NCBI RefSeq assembly: GCF_000373805.1
Contig: NZ_KB892439.1
Location: forward strand, 152,398 to 216,397
Length of the DNA stretch: 64,000 nt
DNA from: Corynebacterium pilosum DSM 20521 = CIP 103422
Lineage (GTDB): Bacteria > Actinomycetota > Actinomycetes > Mycobacteriales > Mycobacteriaceae
Direction of reading: 5' to 3'
The translations under genes and the position numbers were made by a program. The notes beneath the pieces are model-generated. The model was given only the letters and a program-made list of their open reading frames with translations, was not told where the DNA came from and did not search any database. Below, in pieces: positions 27,469 to 35,836 of this stretch (position 1 is the first letter of the stretch; every line of letters starts with the position of its first letter).

Positions 27469-28307
27469 GCTAAACCTCGCACGGTGTGTACCGGGGGTGC
27501 GTCGCCGGCGATCGCCGCCGTCATCCGGATCACGTCCAGGGTTTCCTCGACCTCGTGCACCCGGAAGGCCGCCACTCCTCGCGCCGCCGACCATGCCGTC
27601 GCAGCCAACGTCCCGGCCACGCGCTCCCCGACGCCACGCCCCACCGTCTCGCCGACGAAATCCTTATTCGACAGCGCCATCAGCACCGGCCACCCGGTAG
27701 CCACAATCTCATCGATGCGGCGCAGCAGCTCAAGGCCGTGGAAGGTGTTCTTTCCGAAGTCATGGGTGGGATCGATGAAAATCTTCTCCTCCGGCACCCC
27801 GGCATCCACGGCTCGTTCGGCCAGTGCAGTGGTTTCGGCGATGACATCGGCCACGACGTCGTCGTAATGCACCCGGTGCGGGCGCGTGCGTGGCGTGACC
27901 CCGCCGGTGTGGGAACAGACATAGCCCACTCGGTGCGCGCCGGCTACCTCTACCAATTCCGGGTCCCAGCCCGCCCACGTATCGTTGATCAATGTGGCGC
28001 CGGCTGCGATCGCGTGCTCGGCGACCTCCGCACGCCAGGTATCGGCCGAGATCGTCAGGTCCGGGTAGCGTCGCCGCACCTCCGCGATCAGCGGAACGAT
28101 CCGGTCGGCTTCCTCCGCGGGATCAACCTCATCGCCCGGGCCCGCTTTCACACCCCCGACATCCACGATGGTCGCCCCCTGGGCCACGACCTCGTCGCAA
28201 CGCTCAAGCGCCGAGTCCATACCCCACGTCTTCCCCTTGTCGTAGAAGGAATCCGGGGTGCGGTTAATGATGGCCATGACCTCGGCCAACCCATTCGCTT
28301 TAGCCAC
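27465..28307 (-). CDS. Dihydropteroate synthase family protein (FolP2-like)
   Basis: The 280-residue TIM-barrel protein shows the signatures of dihydropteroate synthase: EVMAIINRTPDSFYDKG, then VDVGGVKAGPGDEV, INDTWAG and FIDPTHDFGKNTFHGLELL. In the mycobacterial homologue (FolP2), beside gpgS, folate activity has been questioned, so a paralogue with another role is possible here too. Where FolP1 enzymes read DSFSDGG, this has DSFYDKG. It starts at GTG and overlaps gpgS. Confidence 0.88.
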   Translation of the reverse strand: MAKANGLAEVMAIINRTPDSFYDKGKTWGMDSALERCDEVVAQGATIVDVGGVKAGPGDEVDPAEEADRIVPLIAEVRRRYPDLTISADTWRAEVAEHAIAAGATLINDTWAGWDPELVEVAGAHRVGYVCSHTGGVTPRTRPHRVHYDDVVADVIAETTALAERAVDAGVPEEKIFIDPTHDFGKNTFHGLELLRRIDEIVATGWPVLMALSNKDFVGETVGRGVGERVAGTLAATAWSAARGVAAFRVHEVEETLDVIRMTAAIAGDAPPVHTVRGLA

Positions 28308-28312
28308 AGCGC

Positions 28313-29122
28313 CTATTTCTGGCGCGTCGCGCTACGCTTATCGGTCTTATCGCTGAGCCTGCCGTCCGTCATCACTTTGTGCTTATCGACGATGTACTCG
28401 ATCGCTTCATCAATCGAATCGGTGACCAGGAACAGATCCGTGTCTGTGTCCGAAATGAGGCCACGTGCTGCCAGCTGTTCCTCCATCCACGTCACCAGGC
28501 CCGACCAGAATTCAGTGCCCATCAACACGATGGGGTAATTGGTCACCTTGCCGGTCTGGACCATGCACAGCACCTCGAAGAGTTCATCCATCGTGCCGAA
28601 GCCGCCCGGCAAAGTAATGAATGCCTGGGAATACTTCAGGAACATGGTCTTGCGCACGAAGAAGTAGCGGAAGTTCAGGCCCACATCCACCCAGTCATTC
28701 AGGTGCTGCTCGTGTGGAAGCTCAATGCCCAAGCCCACTGAGAGTCCGCCGGCGTCGTGGGCGCCACGGTTGGGGCCTTCCATCAGACCCGGGCCGCCGC
28801 CGGTGATTACTGCGTAGCCGGCCTCCACCAGAGCTTTGCCCACCTGCATCGACTGCTCGTACTCCGAGGTGCCCTCGTGCAGGCGCGCCGAGCCGAAAAC
28901 GGTCACCGCTTTCGGCATGTCCGTCAGCGCATCGAAGCCGGAGACAAACTCGCTTTGGATGCGCATGATGCGCCATGGATCGGCATGCTGCCAGTCATGG
29001 TCGCTTCCCAACTCCAGCAGACGCTGGTCATACGTCGAGCCCTCTTGATCTTCGTTGCGCATCAAGATGGGGCCGCGCAGCATGCGCCGCTTATCGGGCG
29101 AGGGTGTGATGTCAGGAGCCAC
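28313..29122 (-). CDS. LOG family (TIGR00730) Rossmann-fold protein
   Basis: The 269-residue product has the two defining motifs of the LOG family, GGGPGLMEGPNRGAHDAGG (19 residues) and PGGFGTMDELFE. LOG enzymes cleave nucleoside 5'-monophosphates of the cytokinin type to the free base; they are often mis-annotated as lysine decarboxylases. The homologue heads the same operon in mycobacteria (Rv1205). I chose the GTG giving VAPDITPSPDKRR, since the longer frame upstream is unlike the family. Confidence 0.9.
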   Translation of the reverse strand: MAPDITPSPDKRRMLRGPILMRNEDQEGSTYDQRLLELGSDHDWQHADPWRIMRIQSEFVSGFDALTDMPKAVTVFGSARLHEGTSEYEQSMQVGKALVEAGYAVITGGGPGLMEGPNRGAHDAGGLSVGLGIELPHEQHLNDWVDVGLNFRYFFVRKTMFLKYSQAFITLPGGFGTMDELFEVLCMVQTGKVTNYPIVLMGTEFWSGLVTWMEEQLAARGLISDTDTDLFLVTDSIDEAIEYIVDKHKVMTDGRLSDKTDKRSATRQK

Positions 29123-29316
29123 GGTGGAAGTACTTTCTCTCGGTAGTTGGTCGGCACCGTTTCTGGTGCAAAAATCGTGCGCTGTTCTGGGGACGCTTGC
29201 GAAGTCACACGGAAAAACAGCCGGAACACCCAGACTAGATAACCTTGCCACATCCGTCCATCCGAGCACGTCGCCACGAAGTGCCGAATGGGTGCCTAAC
29301 CAGTACGCTTAGAGGT

Positions 29317-30246
29317 ATGACTGTGGGAGCACACGCAATCGGAATCGCAAACATCGCCATGGACGGCACCGTCCTAGACACCTGGTACCCAGATCCCGAA
29401 CTGGTCGAGGGAGAGGAAGCCGAAGGGCTCACATCCGAAACCCACCGTCTGGGCGCTAATCACCTGCCTGCCCGCCTCCTCCAACTGGTGCGTATTGACC
29501 AAGACCGCATGGTGGAGCAGGTTGCGGTGCGTACGACGATCGCTGACCTGAACAAGCCGGCAGTGGATGCCCACGATGTCTACCTCCGCCTCCACCTCCT
29601 GTCGCACCGGATCGTGCGCCCACTAGAGCTGAACATGACGGACCTGTTGACCCACCTGGTCCCCGTGGTGTGGACAAACAAGGGTCCCTGCTTGCCCGAT
29701 AACTTCGAATTTGTGCGCGCTGCCCTGCGCGCCCGCGGACTCATTCACGTCTACGGCATCGAGCGGCTCCCCCGCATGGTGGATTATGTGGTGCCTTCCG
29801 GAGTGTCCATTGCTGAGGCCGAGCGTGTCCGCCTCGGCGCCTACCTCGCACCGGGCACGGCGGTGTTGCGTGAAGGCTATGTGTCCTACAACGCCGGCTC
29901 TTTGGGCGCATCGCGGATTGAGGGACGCTTGTCGTCGTCGGTAGTTATCGACGAGGGCACCGACATTGGCTTGTCCGCTACCCTCATGGCCCTGCGCAAT
30001 AACGGCAATAACCGCACACCTCTAAATATTGGCAAGAACAGCGTGATGATGCCCTCGTCGGGCCTGCTCGGTGTGGAAATGGGCGATAACTGCGAACTTG
30101 GCACCAACGTAATGCTGGAGCCGGACACCGTGGTGCATGATTTCCAATCTGGTGAGGACATCACGGGCAGCGATCTTTCGGGGCGCTCTGGGTGGGCCGT
30201 GCGGAGCGAGCCCGGCTACGATGTCCCCGTTGTGCGCTGGGTATAA
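29317..30246 (+). CDS. DapD-like N-succinyltransferase paralogue, divergent
   Basis: This 309-residue protein aligns along its length with the canonical DapD at 33235-34176: [62 protein letters not shown]. The beta-helix part differs. Where DapD has [10 protein letters not shown] and [13 protein letters not shown], this copy reads TLMALRNNGNN and LGTNVMLEPDTVV, so succinyl-CoA and substrate binding are probably altered, while the Glu in EGRLSSS is kept. Corynebacteria often carry such a second copy near dapD (from memory); its role is unclear. AGAGGT precedes the ATG by a short spacing. Confidence 0.85.
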   Translation: MTVGAHAIGIANIAMDGTVLDTWYPDPELVEGEEAEGLTSETHRLGANHLPARLLQLVRIDQDRMVEQVAVRTTIADLNKPAVDAHDVYLRLHLLSHRIVRPLELNMTDLLTHLVPVVWTNKGPCLPDNFEFVRAALRARGLIHVYGIERLPRMVDYVVPSGVSIAEAERVRLGAYLAPGTAVLREGYVSYNAGSLGASRIEGRLSSSVVIDEGTDIGLSATLMALRNNGNNRTPLNIGKNSVMMPSSGLLGVEMGDNCELGTNVMLEPDTVVHDFQSGEDITGSDLSGRSGWAVRSEPGYDVPVVRWV

Positions 30247-30328
30247 AACGCTTCCAGATGTGCCCTACTCCTCTAGGTAGGGCTACCCAGGTCACATCCT
30301 TGGTGGCGCAAGTTTTAGACTGATCTCT

Positions 30329-31756
30329 ATGAGCACACGCGCCACCACATCGTCTGACTCACCGCGCCCGGAGAACACCGGCCTGCAGCGCGGACTAAAA
30401 CAGCGCCACCTCACCATGATGGGGCTGGGTTCTGCGATCGGTGCAGGCCTGTTTTTAGGCACCGGAGTTGGTATTCAAGCCGCCGGCCCCGCCGTGATCG
30501 TGGCCTATATCATTGCCGGTGCTATCACCGTGGTGATCATGAACATGTTGGCAGAGATGGTGGCCGCGCGCCCTTCCGCGGGATCTTTCTCCACATACGC
30601 GGAGCAGGCCTTCGGACCCTGGGGCGGGTTCTCGGTGGGCTGGCTGTACTGGTTCATGATGATCATGATCATGGGCGCCGAGATTACTGGTGCCTCAGCC
30701 ATCATCGGTGGCTGGTTCGGGATTGCCTCCTGGATTCCCGCCCTGCTCGCGGTGATGTTTTTCATGGTGGTGAACCTGGCTGCGGTCCGTGGGTATGGCG
30801 AGTTTGAGTTCTGGTTCGCACTGATCAAGGTCGCCGTGATTGTGGTCTTCTTGGTCGTCGGTGTGATGCTCGTCTTCGGCTGGCTGCCCGGCACGGACGC
30901 CGTGGGGCTATCCAATATCGCCGAAGTTGGGTTCATGCCCAACGGCATTGCGGGTGTGGCTACCGCTTTGCTTGCCGTGGCTTTTGCCTTCGGTGGCATC
31001 GAGCTGGTCACCATTGCTGCCGCCGAATCAGAAAACCCCAAGCAGTCGGTGCACTCAGCGCTGCGTTCGACGATCTGGCGCATCGGCTTTTTCTATATCG
31101 GTTCCGTCCTGATCATCATCCTGGCACTTCCCTACTCGCGCATTCAGGGTGCGGACACCGCAGCCGAATCTCCGTTCACCCAGGTGCTGTCCATGGCGGG
31201 TATACCGGGCATCGTCGGCATTATGGAAGCGGTGATCGCTCTCGCACTGCTGTCTGCGTTTAACGCCCAGCTCTATGGTTCCTCCCGCCTGCTCTACGCG
31301 CTGGCGCAGCAGCGCAACGCACCTGCCATGTTCACTAAGACCTCGGACTCGGGCGTGCCGGTACGCAGCGTTTTGGTGTCAGTGTTCTTCGCTTTCGTGG
31401 CCGTGGGCCTACAGTTCTGGAACCCACCCGGGCTTTTGGCGTTCCTGCTCAACGCGGTGGGAGGGTGCCTTATCGTGATCTGGCTGGCGATTATCTTTTC
31501 GTATTTGCGCCTCCACCCACAGTTGGTGCGCAGCGGAGAGATCACAGAAGTGCGGATGCCCGGTTATCCGTGGCTGGCGTGGGTAGCTGTGGTCGTCGTA
31601 CTGGCGCTGGTTGCTCTGATGCTGACTGACCCTACGGGGCGAGCCCAAGTCATTGCGGTTGTCTGTGTGGTGGCGTTCATTATCGCCTGCTCTCTCGTGG
31701 TGCAGCGCGCCAAAGGTAATCGTCGTAAAGCACACGTTCCTGAAAACACCCGCTAG
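30329..31756 (+). CDS. Amino acid permease, APC superfamily (AroP/GABA-permease type), copy 1
   Basis: The 475-residue protein has 12 predicted membrane helices. The N terminus carries the APC signature LTMMGLGSAIGAGLFLGTG, and FAFGGIELVTIAAAESENP follows near helix 6, a substrate-contacting region. It should import an amino acid with protons. Copy 2 lies 95 bases downstream and is similar throughout, so the pair arose by tandem duplication. Substrate is not determined; aromatic residues or GABA are the usual guesses for this branch. The C terminus is basic and cytoplasmic. Confidence 0.92.
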   Translation: MSTRATTSSDSPRPENTGLQRGLKQRHLTMMGLGSAIGAGLFLGTGVGIQAAGPAVIVAYIIAGAITVVIMNMLAEMVAARPSAGSFSTYAEQAFGPWGGFSVGWLYWFMMIMIMGAEITGASAIIGGWFGIASWIPALLAVMFFMVVNLAAVRGYGEFEFWFALIKVAVIVVFLVVGVMLVFGWLPGTDAVGLSNIAEVGFMPNGIAGVATALLAVAFAFGGIELVTIAAAESENPKQSVHSALRSTIWRIGFFYIGSVLIIILALPYSRIQGADTAAESPFTQVLSMAGIPGIVGIMEAVIALALLSAFNAQLYGSSRLLYALAQQRNAPAMFTKTSDSGVPVRSVLVSVFFAFVAVGLQFWNPPGLLAFLLNAVGGCLIVIWLAIIFSYLRLHPQLVRSGEITEVRMPGYPWLAWVAVVVVLALVALMLTDPTGRAQVIAVVCVVAFIIACSLVVQRAKGNRRKAHVPENTR

Positions 31757-31851
31757 AGTTACTCTGAGATTCGTGTCACTGATGCGGTATCGTTTTACTT
31801 TATTTCACTATTGTTCATTGAGTTCCTTGAGTTAATGAAAGTGAGCCCACC

Positions 31852-33231
31852 GTGGCAACACCTACAAACACCACTTTGGGGAGCGGGCTGAAGACTCGTC
31901 ACCTCACCATGATGGGGCTGGGATCCGCGATCGGTGCCGGCCTGTTCCTGGGAACCGGCGTGGGCATCCGTACCGCCGGCCCCGCGATTCTTCTGGCTTA
32001 TATCATCGCCGGTCTCATCGTCGTGGCGGTCATGCAGATGCTTGGCGAGATGGCGGCGGCGCGCCCCTCCTCCGGTTCTTTCTCCGCCTATGCCCGCCAG
32101 GCCTTCGGCCACTGGGCCGGGTTCACCGTGGGCTGGCTGTACTGGTTCATGCTGGTGATGGTGCTTGGCGCGGAAATGACTGGTGCTGCGGCGATCATGG
32201 GTGCGTGGTTCGGGGTGGATCCCTGGATCCCGGCGCTGATTTGTGTGGTGTTTTTCGCCATCGTGAACTTTGCCCAGGTGCGTGGGTTCGGCGAGTTCGA
32301 ATTCTGGTTCTCCTTCATCAAGGTTGCGGTGATCATCGGCTTCATCCTGATCGGCATTGCGCTGTGGCTGGGGATCATGCCGGGGACCACGTTTGTCGGC
32401 TTCACCAATATTGCCGAGTCTGGTTTCGCCCCGAACGGTCTGCCGGGGATCGCTGCGGGTCTGCTTGCGGTTGCTTTCGCTTTCGGTGGCATTGAGCTGG
32501 TGACCATCGCTGCGGCGGAATCTGAAAACCCTGCCCGTTCCATCGCTACCGCGGTGCGCAGCGTGATCTTCCGTATCTCGGTGTTCTACCTGGGGTCGGT
32601 GCTGATCATCATCCTGCTGCTTCCTTATGAGCAGATCGATAACGCAGAAACCGCTGCGGAATCCCCATTCACCCAGGTGCTCGAGATGGCTAACCTGCCT
32701 GGCGTGGTGGGCTTCATGGAGGCCGTGATCGTCCTCGCGCTGCTAAGTGCATTCAACGCACAGATTTATGGTACTTCGCGCCTTGCGCACAACCTCGCGC
32801 TTGAGGGAGACGCTCCGTCGATTTTGGGGCGGACCAATAGCAACAACGTGCCCATCAACTCGGTGGTGCTGTCGATGATCTTCGCTTTCGTTTCTGTCGG
32901 TCTGCAGTGGTGGAACCCTGAAGGGCTGCTGGACTTCCTGCTCAACGCCGTCGGCGGCACCTTGATGGTTGTGTGGATCATGATCGCACTAAGCTACATC
33001 AAACTGCACCCACAGCTTGAGGCCAACGGCGAAATCACCACCGTCCGTGTTGGTGGCTGGCCATGGCTGCCGTGGGTCACGGTGATCGCCTTGCTGGGGC
33101 TGACAGTAATGATGCTTTTCGACGACGCCGCGCGTGGCCAGATTTTGTCCGTGGCAATTCTGACAGCTGTGTTGGCTATACTTTCGCTCATCACGAAAAA
33201 TAAGTCTTATCGCGTGAAGGAAAACGCCTAA
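31852..33231 (+). CDS. Amino acid permease, APC superfamily (AroP/GABA-permease type), copy 2
   Basis: The 459-residue protein repeats the landmarks of copy 1 (LTMMGLGSAIGAGLFLGTG, AFAFGGIELVTIAAAESEN) with substitutions throughout, so the duplication is old. It has 12 membrane helices. It starts at GTG; no strong ribosome-binding site is seen. Only three bases separate its stop from the dapD start, so dapD translation is probably coupled. The permease may bring in an amino acid connected with the lysine/diaminopimelate pathway, but this is only inferred from position. Confidence 0.92.
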   Translation: MATPTNTTLGSGLKTRHLTMMGLGSAIGAGLFLGTGVGIRTAGPAILLAYIIAGLIVVAVMQMLGEMAAARPSSGSFSAYARQAFGHWAGFTVGWLYWFMLVMVLGAEMTGAAAIMGAWFGVDPWIPALICVVFFAIVNFAQVRGFGEFEFWFSFIKVAVIIGFILIGIALWLGIMPGTTFVGFTNIAESGFAPNGLPGIAAGLLAVAFAFGGIELVTIAAAESENPARSIATAVRSVIFRISVFYLGSVLIIILLLPYEQIDNAETAAESPFTQVLEMANLPGVVGFMEAVIVLALLSAFNAQIYGTSRLAHNLALEGDAPSILGRTNSNNVPINSVVLSMIFAFVSVGLQWWNPEGLLDFLLNAVGGTLMVVWIMIALSYIKLHPQLEANGEITTVRVGGWPWLPWVTVIALLGLTVMMLFDDAARGQILSVAILTAVLAILSLITKNKSYRVKENA

Positions 33232-33234
33232 ACA

Positions 33235-34176
33235 ATGACTTCTGCATTTGCACGCGGCCTCGCCACCGTCACCTACGACGGGACCGTGTTGGACGTCTGG
33301 TACCCCGCCCCCAAGCTGGGCGAACCGGTAAGCACCACGGGAACGGAGCGCCTCGACACTACTCCGCAGCAGTTCATCCACCTGGCAGGTCCCGATGAGG
33401 ACCGTGGTGTCGCCCGCATCCCGGTGGAGACTTCGATCCAAGACCTTTCGCACCCACCGGTCGACGCCTACGACGCCTACCTGCGCCTCCACCTGCTGTC
33501 CCACCGGTTGATCCGACCGCACGAAGCCAACATTGCGGGCATCTACAACCTGCTGGCAAATGTGGTGTGGACGAACTACGGCCCGTGTGCCGTCGCAGAC
33601 TTTCAGATGGTGCGCGGCCGCCTCGCGGGCAAGGGCCCTGTCATTGTGTTTTCCGTCGATAAATTCCCTCGCATGGTGGACTACGTGGTCCCAACGGGCG
33701 TGCAGATTGGCGATGCTGACCGCGTCCGCCTCGGCGCACACCTTGCAGAAGGCACCACCGTGATGCACGAAGGGTTCGTCAACTTCAATGCGGGCACCCT
33801 GGGACCGTGCATGGTCGAGGGCCGAATTTCGGCAGGCGTGACTGTGGACAGCGACACCGAGATCGGCGGCGGCGCCTCCATCATGGGCACGCTATCCGGT
33901 GGTGGAAAGGAAACCATTTCGGTAGGCCAGCACTGCCTGCTGGGCGCTAACTCTGGCATCGGCATCTCCCTTGGGGATGGATGCGTAGTCGAAGCCGGCC
34001 TCTACCTCACCGCAGGAACAAAGGTCACCGTCTTCGACGGCGTCGCAGAGCAACTCGGTGTTAACGACGGCACCCGGAAACGCGCCGCGGAGTTATCCGG
34101 CCAGCCGGGCATCATGTACCGCCGCAACTCGGTCACCGGTGTGGTTGAGGGCACCCGAGCGCACTTCGACGCTTAG
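33235..34176 (+). CDS. dapD: Tetrahydrodipicolinate N-succinyltransferase
   Basis: DapD transfers succinyl from succinyl-CoA to tetrahydrodipicolinate in the succinylase branch of diaminopimelate and lysine synthesis. The 313-residue product has the actinobacterial N-terminal domain and a left-handed beta-helix with [45 protein letters not shown] and [12 protein letters not shown], all conserved in the family. It follows copy 2 of the permease after three bases. The other succinylase-branch gene seen here is dapC at 37377-38489; dapE is not in the window. Confidence 0.95.
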   Translation: MTSAFARGLATVTYDGTVLDVWYPAPKLGEPVSTTGTERLDTTPQQFIHLAGPDEDRGVARIPVETSIQDLSHPPVDAYDAYLRLHLLSHRLIRPHEANIAGIYNLLANVVWTNYGPCAVADFQMVRGRLAGKGPVIVFSVDKFPRMVDYVVPTGVQIGDADRVRLGAHLAEGTTVMHEGFVNFNAGTLGPCMVEGRISAGVTVDSDTEIGGGASIMGTLSGGGKETISVGQHCLLGANSGIGISLGDGCVVEAGLYLTAGTKVTVFDGVAEQLGVNDGTRKRAAELSGQPGIMYRRNSVTGVVEGTRAHFDA

Positions 34177-34214
34177 GTCTGGTAGCGCTGTGCGGCGCTG
34201 TGCGGATCCCCGTC

Positions 34215-34351
34215 GCGCAAACCGATATAGTCCTCGCCACATAGTACTCACCATCGCGCAAACCGATATAGTCCTTGCCACATAGTGCGGGTCGCTTATT
34301 GAAAACCTATTGGTACCTCGCAGTATGGGCCGAGGACTATATCGGTTTGTG
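34215..34351. repeat. Palindromic MITE/REP-like repeat, locus 2, with an extra half unit
   Basis: A solo left half unit (34215-34245) with ACCGATATAGTCCTCG is followed after ten bases by a complete palindromic element (34256-34351). The element's left and right arms are inverted copies and its centre again contains GCGGGTCGCTTATTGAAA, identical to locus 1. The right half of the centre differs between the loci apart from CGCAGTATG. As at locus 1, it lies between the 3' ends of two convergent genes (dapD and the EspC-like gene). A tandem GCGCTGTGCG duplication lies just before it (34185-34204 region). Confidence 0.9.
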
Positions 34352-34388
34352 AGAAAGTAGATCCCCCGCCGCCAGGTACGGCAGGCGA

Positions 34389-35672
34389 CTAGCAACGCAG
34401 TGTGGCCCCGTGATCGGTTGTCCGCTTTGTGCGGGTGGGAACCGCTCCCCGGCCGGCTGCCAACGGCCCCATCATCGGCGCACCGGTGGCACCATGGCTC
34501 GAGGGGCTGCCAATACCGATACCGGCTGGGACGTTCGCTGGCTGGACTTGAGCCATCGCCACTCCTCCACCAAGTACACCTGATGAGGCCGCCACCGGTG
34601 CCCCGGCCCCTACCGCCGCGATAGCGTCAGCACCCACACCCGCCGAGGAACCGAGGGTGGCGGCACCGGTGTTCGTGTCAGCCGCCTGTAGCGCCTCAGA
34701 CTCTTTCAGGTGGCAGGAGCATGCAGAACAGCAGCACATCGCGCGCTCCACGTCTGCAGGCCACTGCAGCTGTGGCGCCCCTGATGCGTGGCGTTGGGTA
34801 ATCCAGCTCAGCAGGTCCATCCCGCCCTTCACGTGACCGCTGATTAAAGACAACAGTGGTGGAAGCGCGTGGCGCAGCAGCACTCCAAGTTGGCCGGGAA
34901 GCGCGTCGAGGAAACTGCGCTCGACAAGCAACTGCGCCGATGATTCAAGACCGGCCAAACCCGACGCAAGCAGCCCCAACACCGCACGCAGGATGTCGAC
35001 GATCACTGCGATGAACTCCACGCACAGTTGCATGATCTGGGCAGCCAGAGCCACCACCTTAGCGATCGACGCCAACGTGTCCAGAGTGGCGCAGGCCGCG
35101 ACGAACCCGTCCCCTTCCGTGGTAACCGCCAAGTCCTGCGAGATCGCCGACAGAGTCACCTCCACCCCTGTGGCAACGCGGGCAAGTTCGCCCCACAGCC
35201 AGGCGCTGCGATGGACTTCGTCGAGGTTCGTGGTCTCCACCGCCTCCGTGAAAGAAGCCAGATCGGGCAAAGCAACAGGCTCGGTTCCGACGGCACCCGG
35301 CTGTGGAAGGGGCGCAAACCCCGTCCCTGGCAGCTGGGGAAGAGTGACGCAGGATTCGTCGATAAGCACTCCCGAAAGGGCTGCAGCATTGTCGCCGTCT
35401 CCCCTATCGATGGCCAAAGCATCGGCGCGCAAAGCGTCGACGACGAAGCCCACGTGCGCGGCAAGGTAAGCCATCGCATGCAGGCCGGAACCCTCGGGGC
35501 CGGAGAGGCAATCGCGGTGGTACATGCCGAGCTCGCGAAGCCCTGGCAGCGTGGTGAAAGCGGGACCCGGGCCCGCGCCTTGAGTGTGTTTGTGAAGAGT
35601 GTCTAGTTCATCGACGCAGACTGCGGCGGCTTCGGCGTGCTGGCGAAGTTGTTCAGTATCGACGGCGAGCAT
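34389..35672 (-). CDS. ESX-1 EspC/DUF2580-like protein with Cys cluster and Gly/Ala tail
   Basis: The 427-residue protein starts MLAVDTEQLRQHAEAAAVC and continues with a helical region like the small ESX-secretion-associated proteins (DUF2580/EspC type), about 1-100. A long Ala/Leu-rich middle (about 195-300) could be membrane-seeking or amphipathic. Residues 312-320 read MCCCSACSC, a striking cysteine cluster, and the last 95 are Gly/Ala/Pro-rich. No Sec signal peptide is seen. The family link rests on the N-terminal pattern only; a type VII secretion substrate is plausible but not shown. GGGGGA lies five bases before the ATG, inside a hairpin. Confidence 0.7.
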   Translation of the reverse strand: MLAVDTEQLRQHAEAAAVCVDELDTLHKHTQGAGPGPAFTTLPGLRELGMYHRDCLSGPEGSGLHAMAYLAAHVGFVVDALRADALAIDRGDGDNAAALSGVLIDESCVTLPQLPGTGFAPLPQPGAVGTEPVALPDLASFTEAVETTNLDEVHRSAWLWGELARVATGVEVTLSAISQDLAVTTEGDGFVAACATLDTLASIAKVVALAAQIMQLCVEFIAVIVDILRAVLGLLASGLAGLESSAQLLVERSFLDALPGQLGVLLRHALPPLLSLISGHVKGGMDLLSWITQRHASGAPQLQWPADVERAMCCCSACSCHLKESEALQAADTNTGAATLGSSAGVGADAIAAVGAGAPVAASSGVLGGGVAMAQVQPANVPAGIGIGSPSSHGATGAPMMGPLAAGRGAVPTRTKRTTDHGATLRC

Positions 35673-35677
35673 GAAAA

Positions 35678-35700
35678 TCCCCCTGGTTGTTTCCGGGGGA
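35678..35700 (-). promoter_or_regulatory. Hairpin that sequesters the ribosome-binding site
   Basis: On the minus-strand transcript, UCCCCC pairs with GGGGGA, with two further pairs (GG/CC) inside after a one-base bulge. The GGGGGA arm is the ribosome-binding site of the EspC-like gene, five bases before its ATG. This would hold translation down unless the hairpin opens. Confidence 0.55.
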
Positions 35701-35799
35701 AGAATGGCTCAGCCCAGGCCCGGCAACCGCTGCCTCCCCCCGAACGGCGTTGGTACCGCCCTAGTATCGCCCATCGCAGCGAGCAGCGCAGCGCAAGAA

Positions 35800-35817
35800 T
35801 GCACACTTTAGTGTGCA
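35800..35817. repeat. Perfect 18-base palindrome upstream of the EspC-like gene
   Basis: TGCACAC and GTGTGCA are perfect inverted repeats around a four-base loop, TTTA. It lies between gtrA (stop at 35837) and the EspC-like gene (start 35672), both on the minus strand. It could be an operator or a weak hairpin terminator for gtrA; there is no T run behind it on the minus strand. Confidence 0.6.
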
Positions 35818-35836
35818 CGCACGCGCTTGCAACACG

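Noticed and set aside
34215..34351. Repeat cluster considered as a small CRISPR array
   Set aside because: Units are in inverted as well as direct orientation, spacing is 10 to about 35 bases, and no cas genes are near.
34093..34395. Minus-strand open frame of 100 codons across repeat locus 2
   Set aside because: Its sequence is made largely of translated repeat arms and it overlaps the end of dapD on the other strand; no ribosome-binding site.
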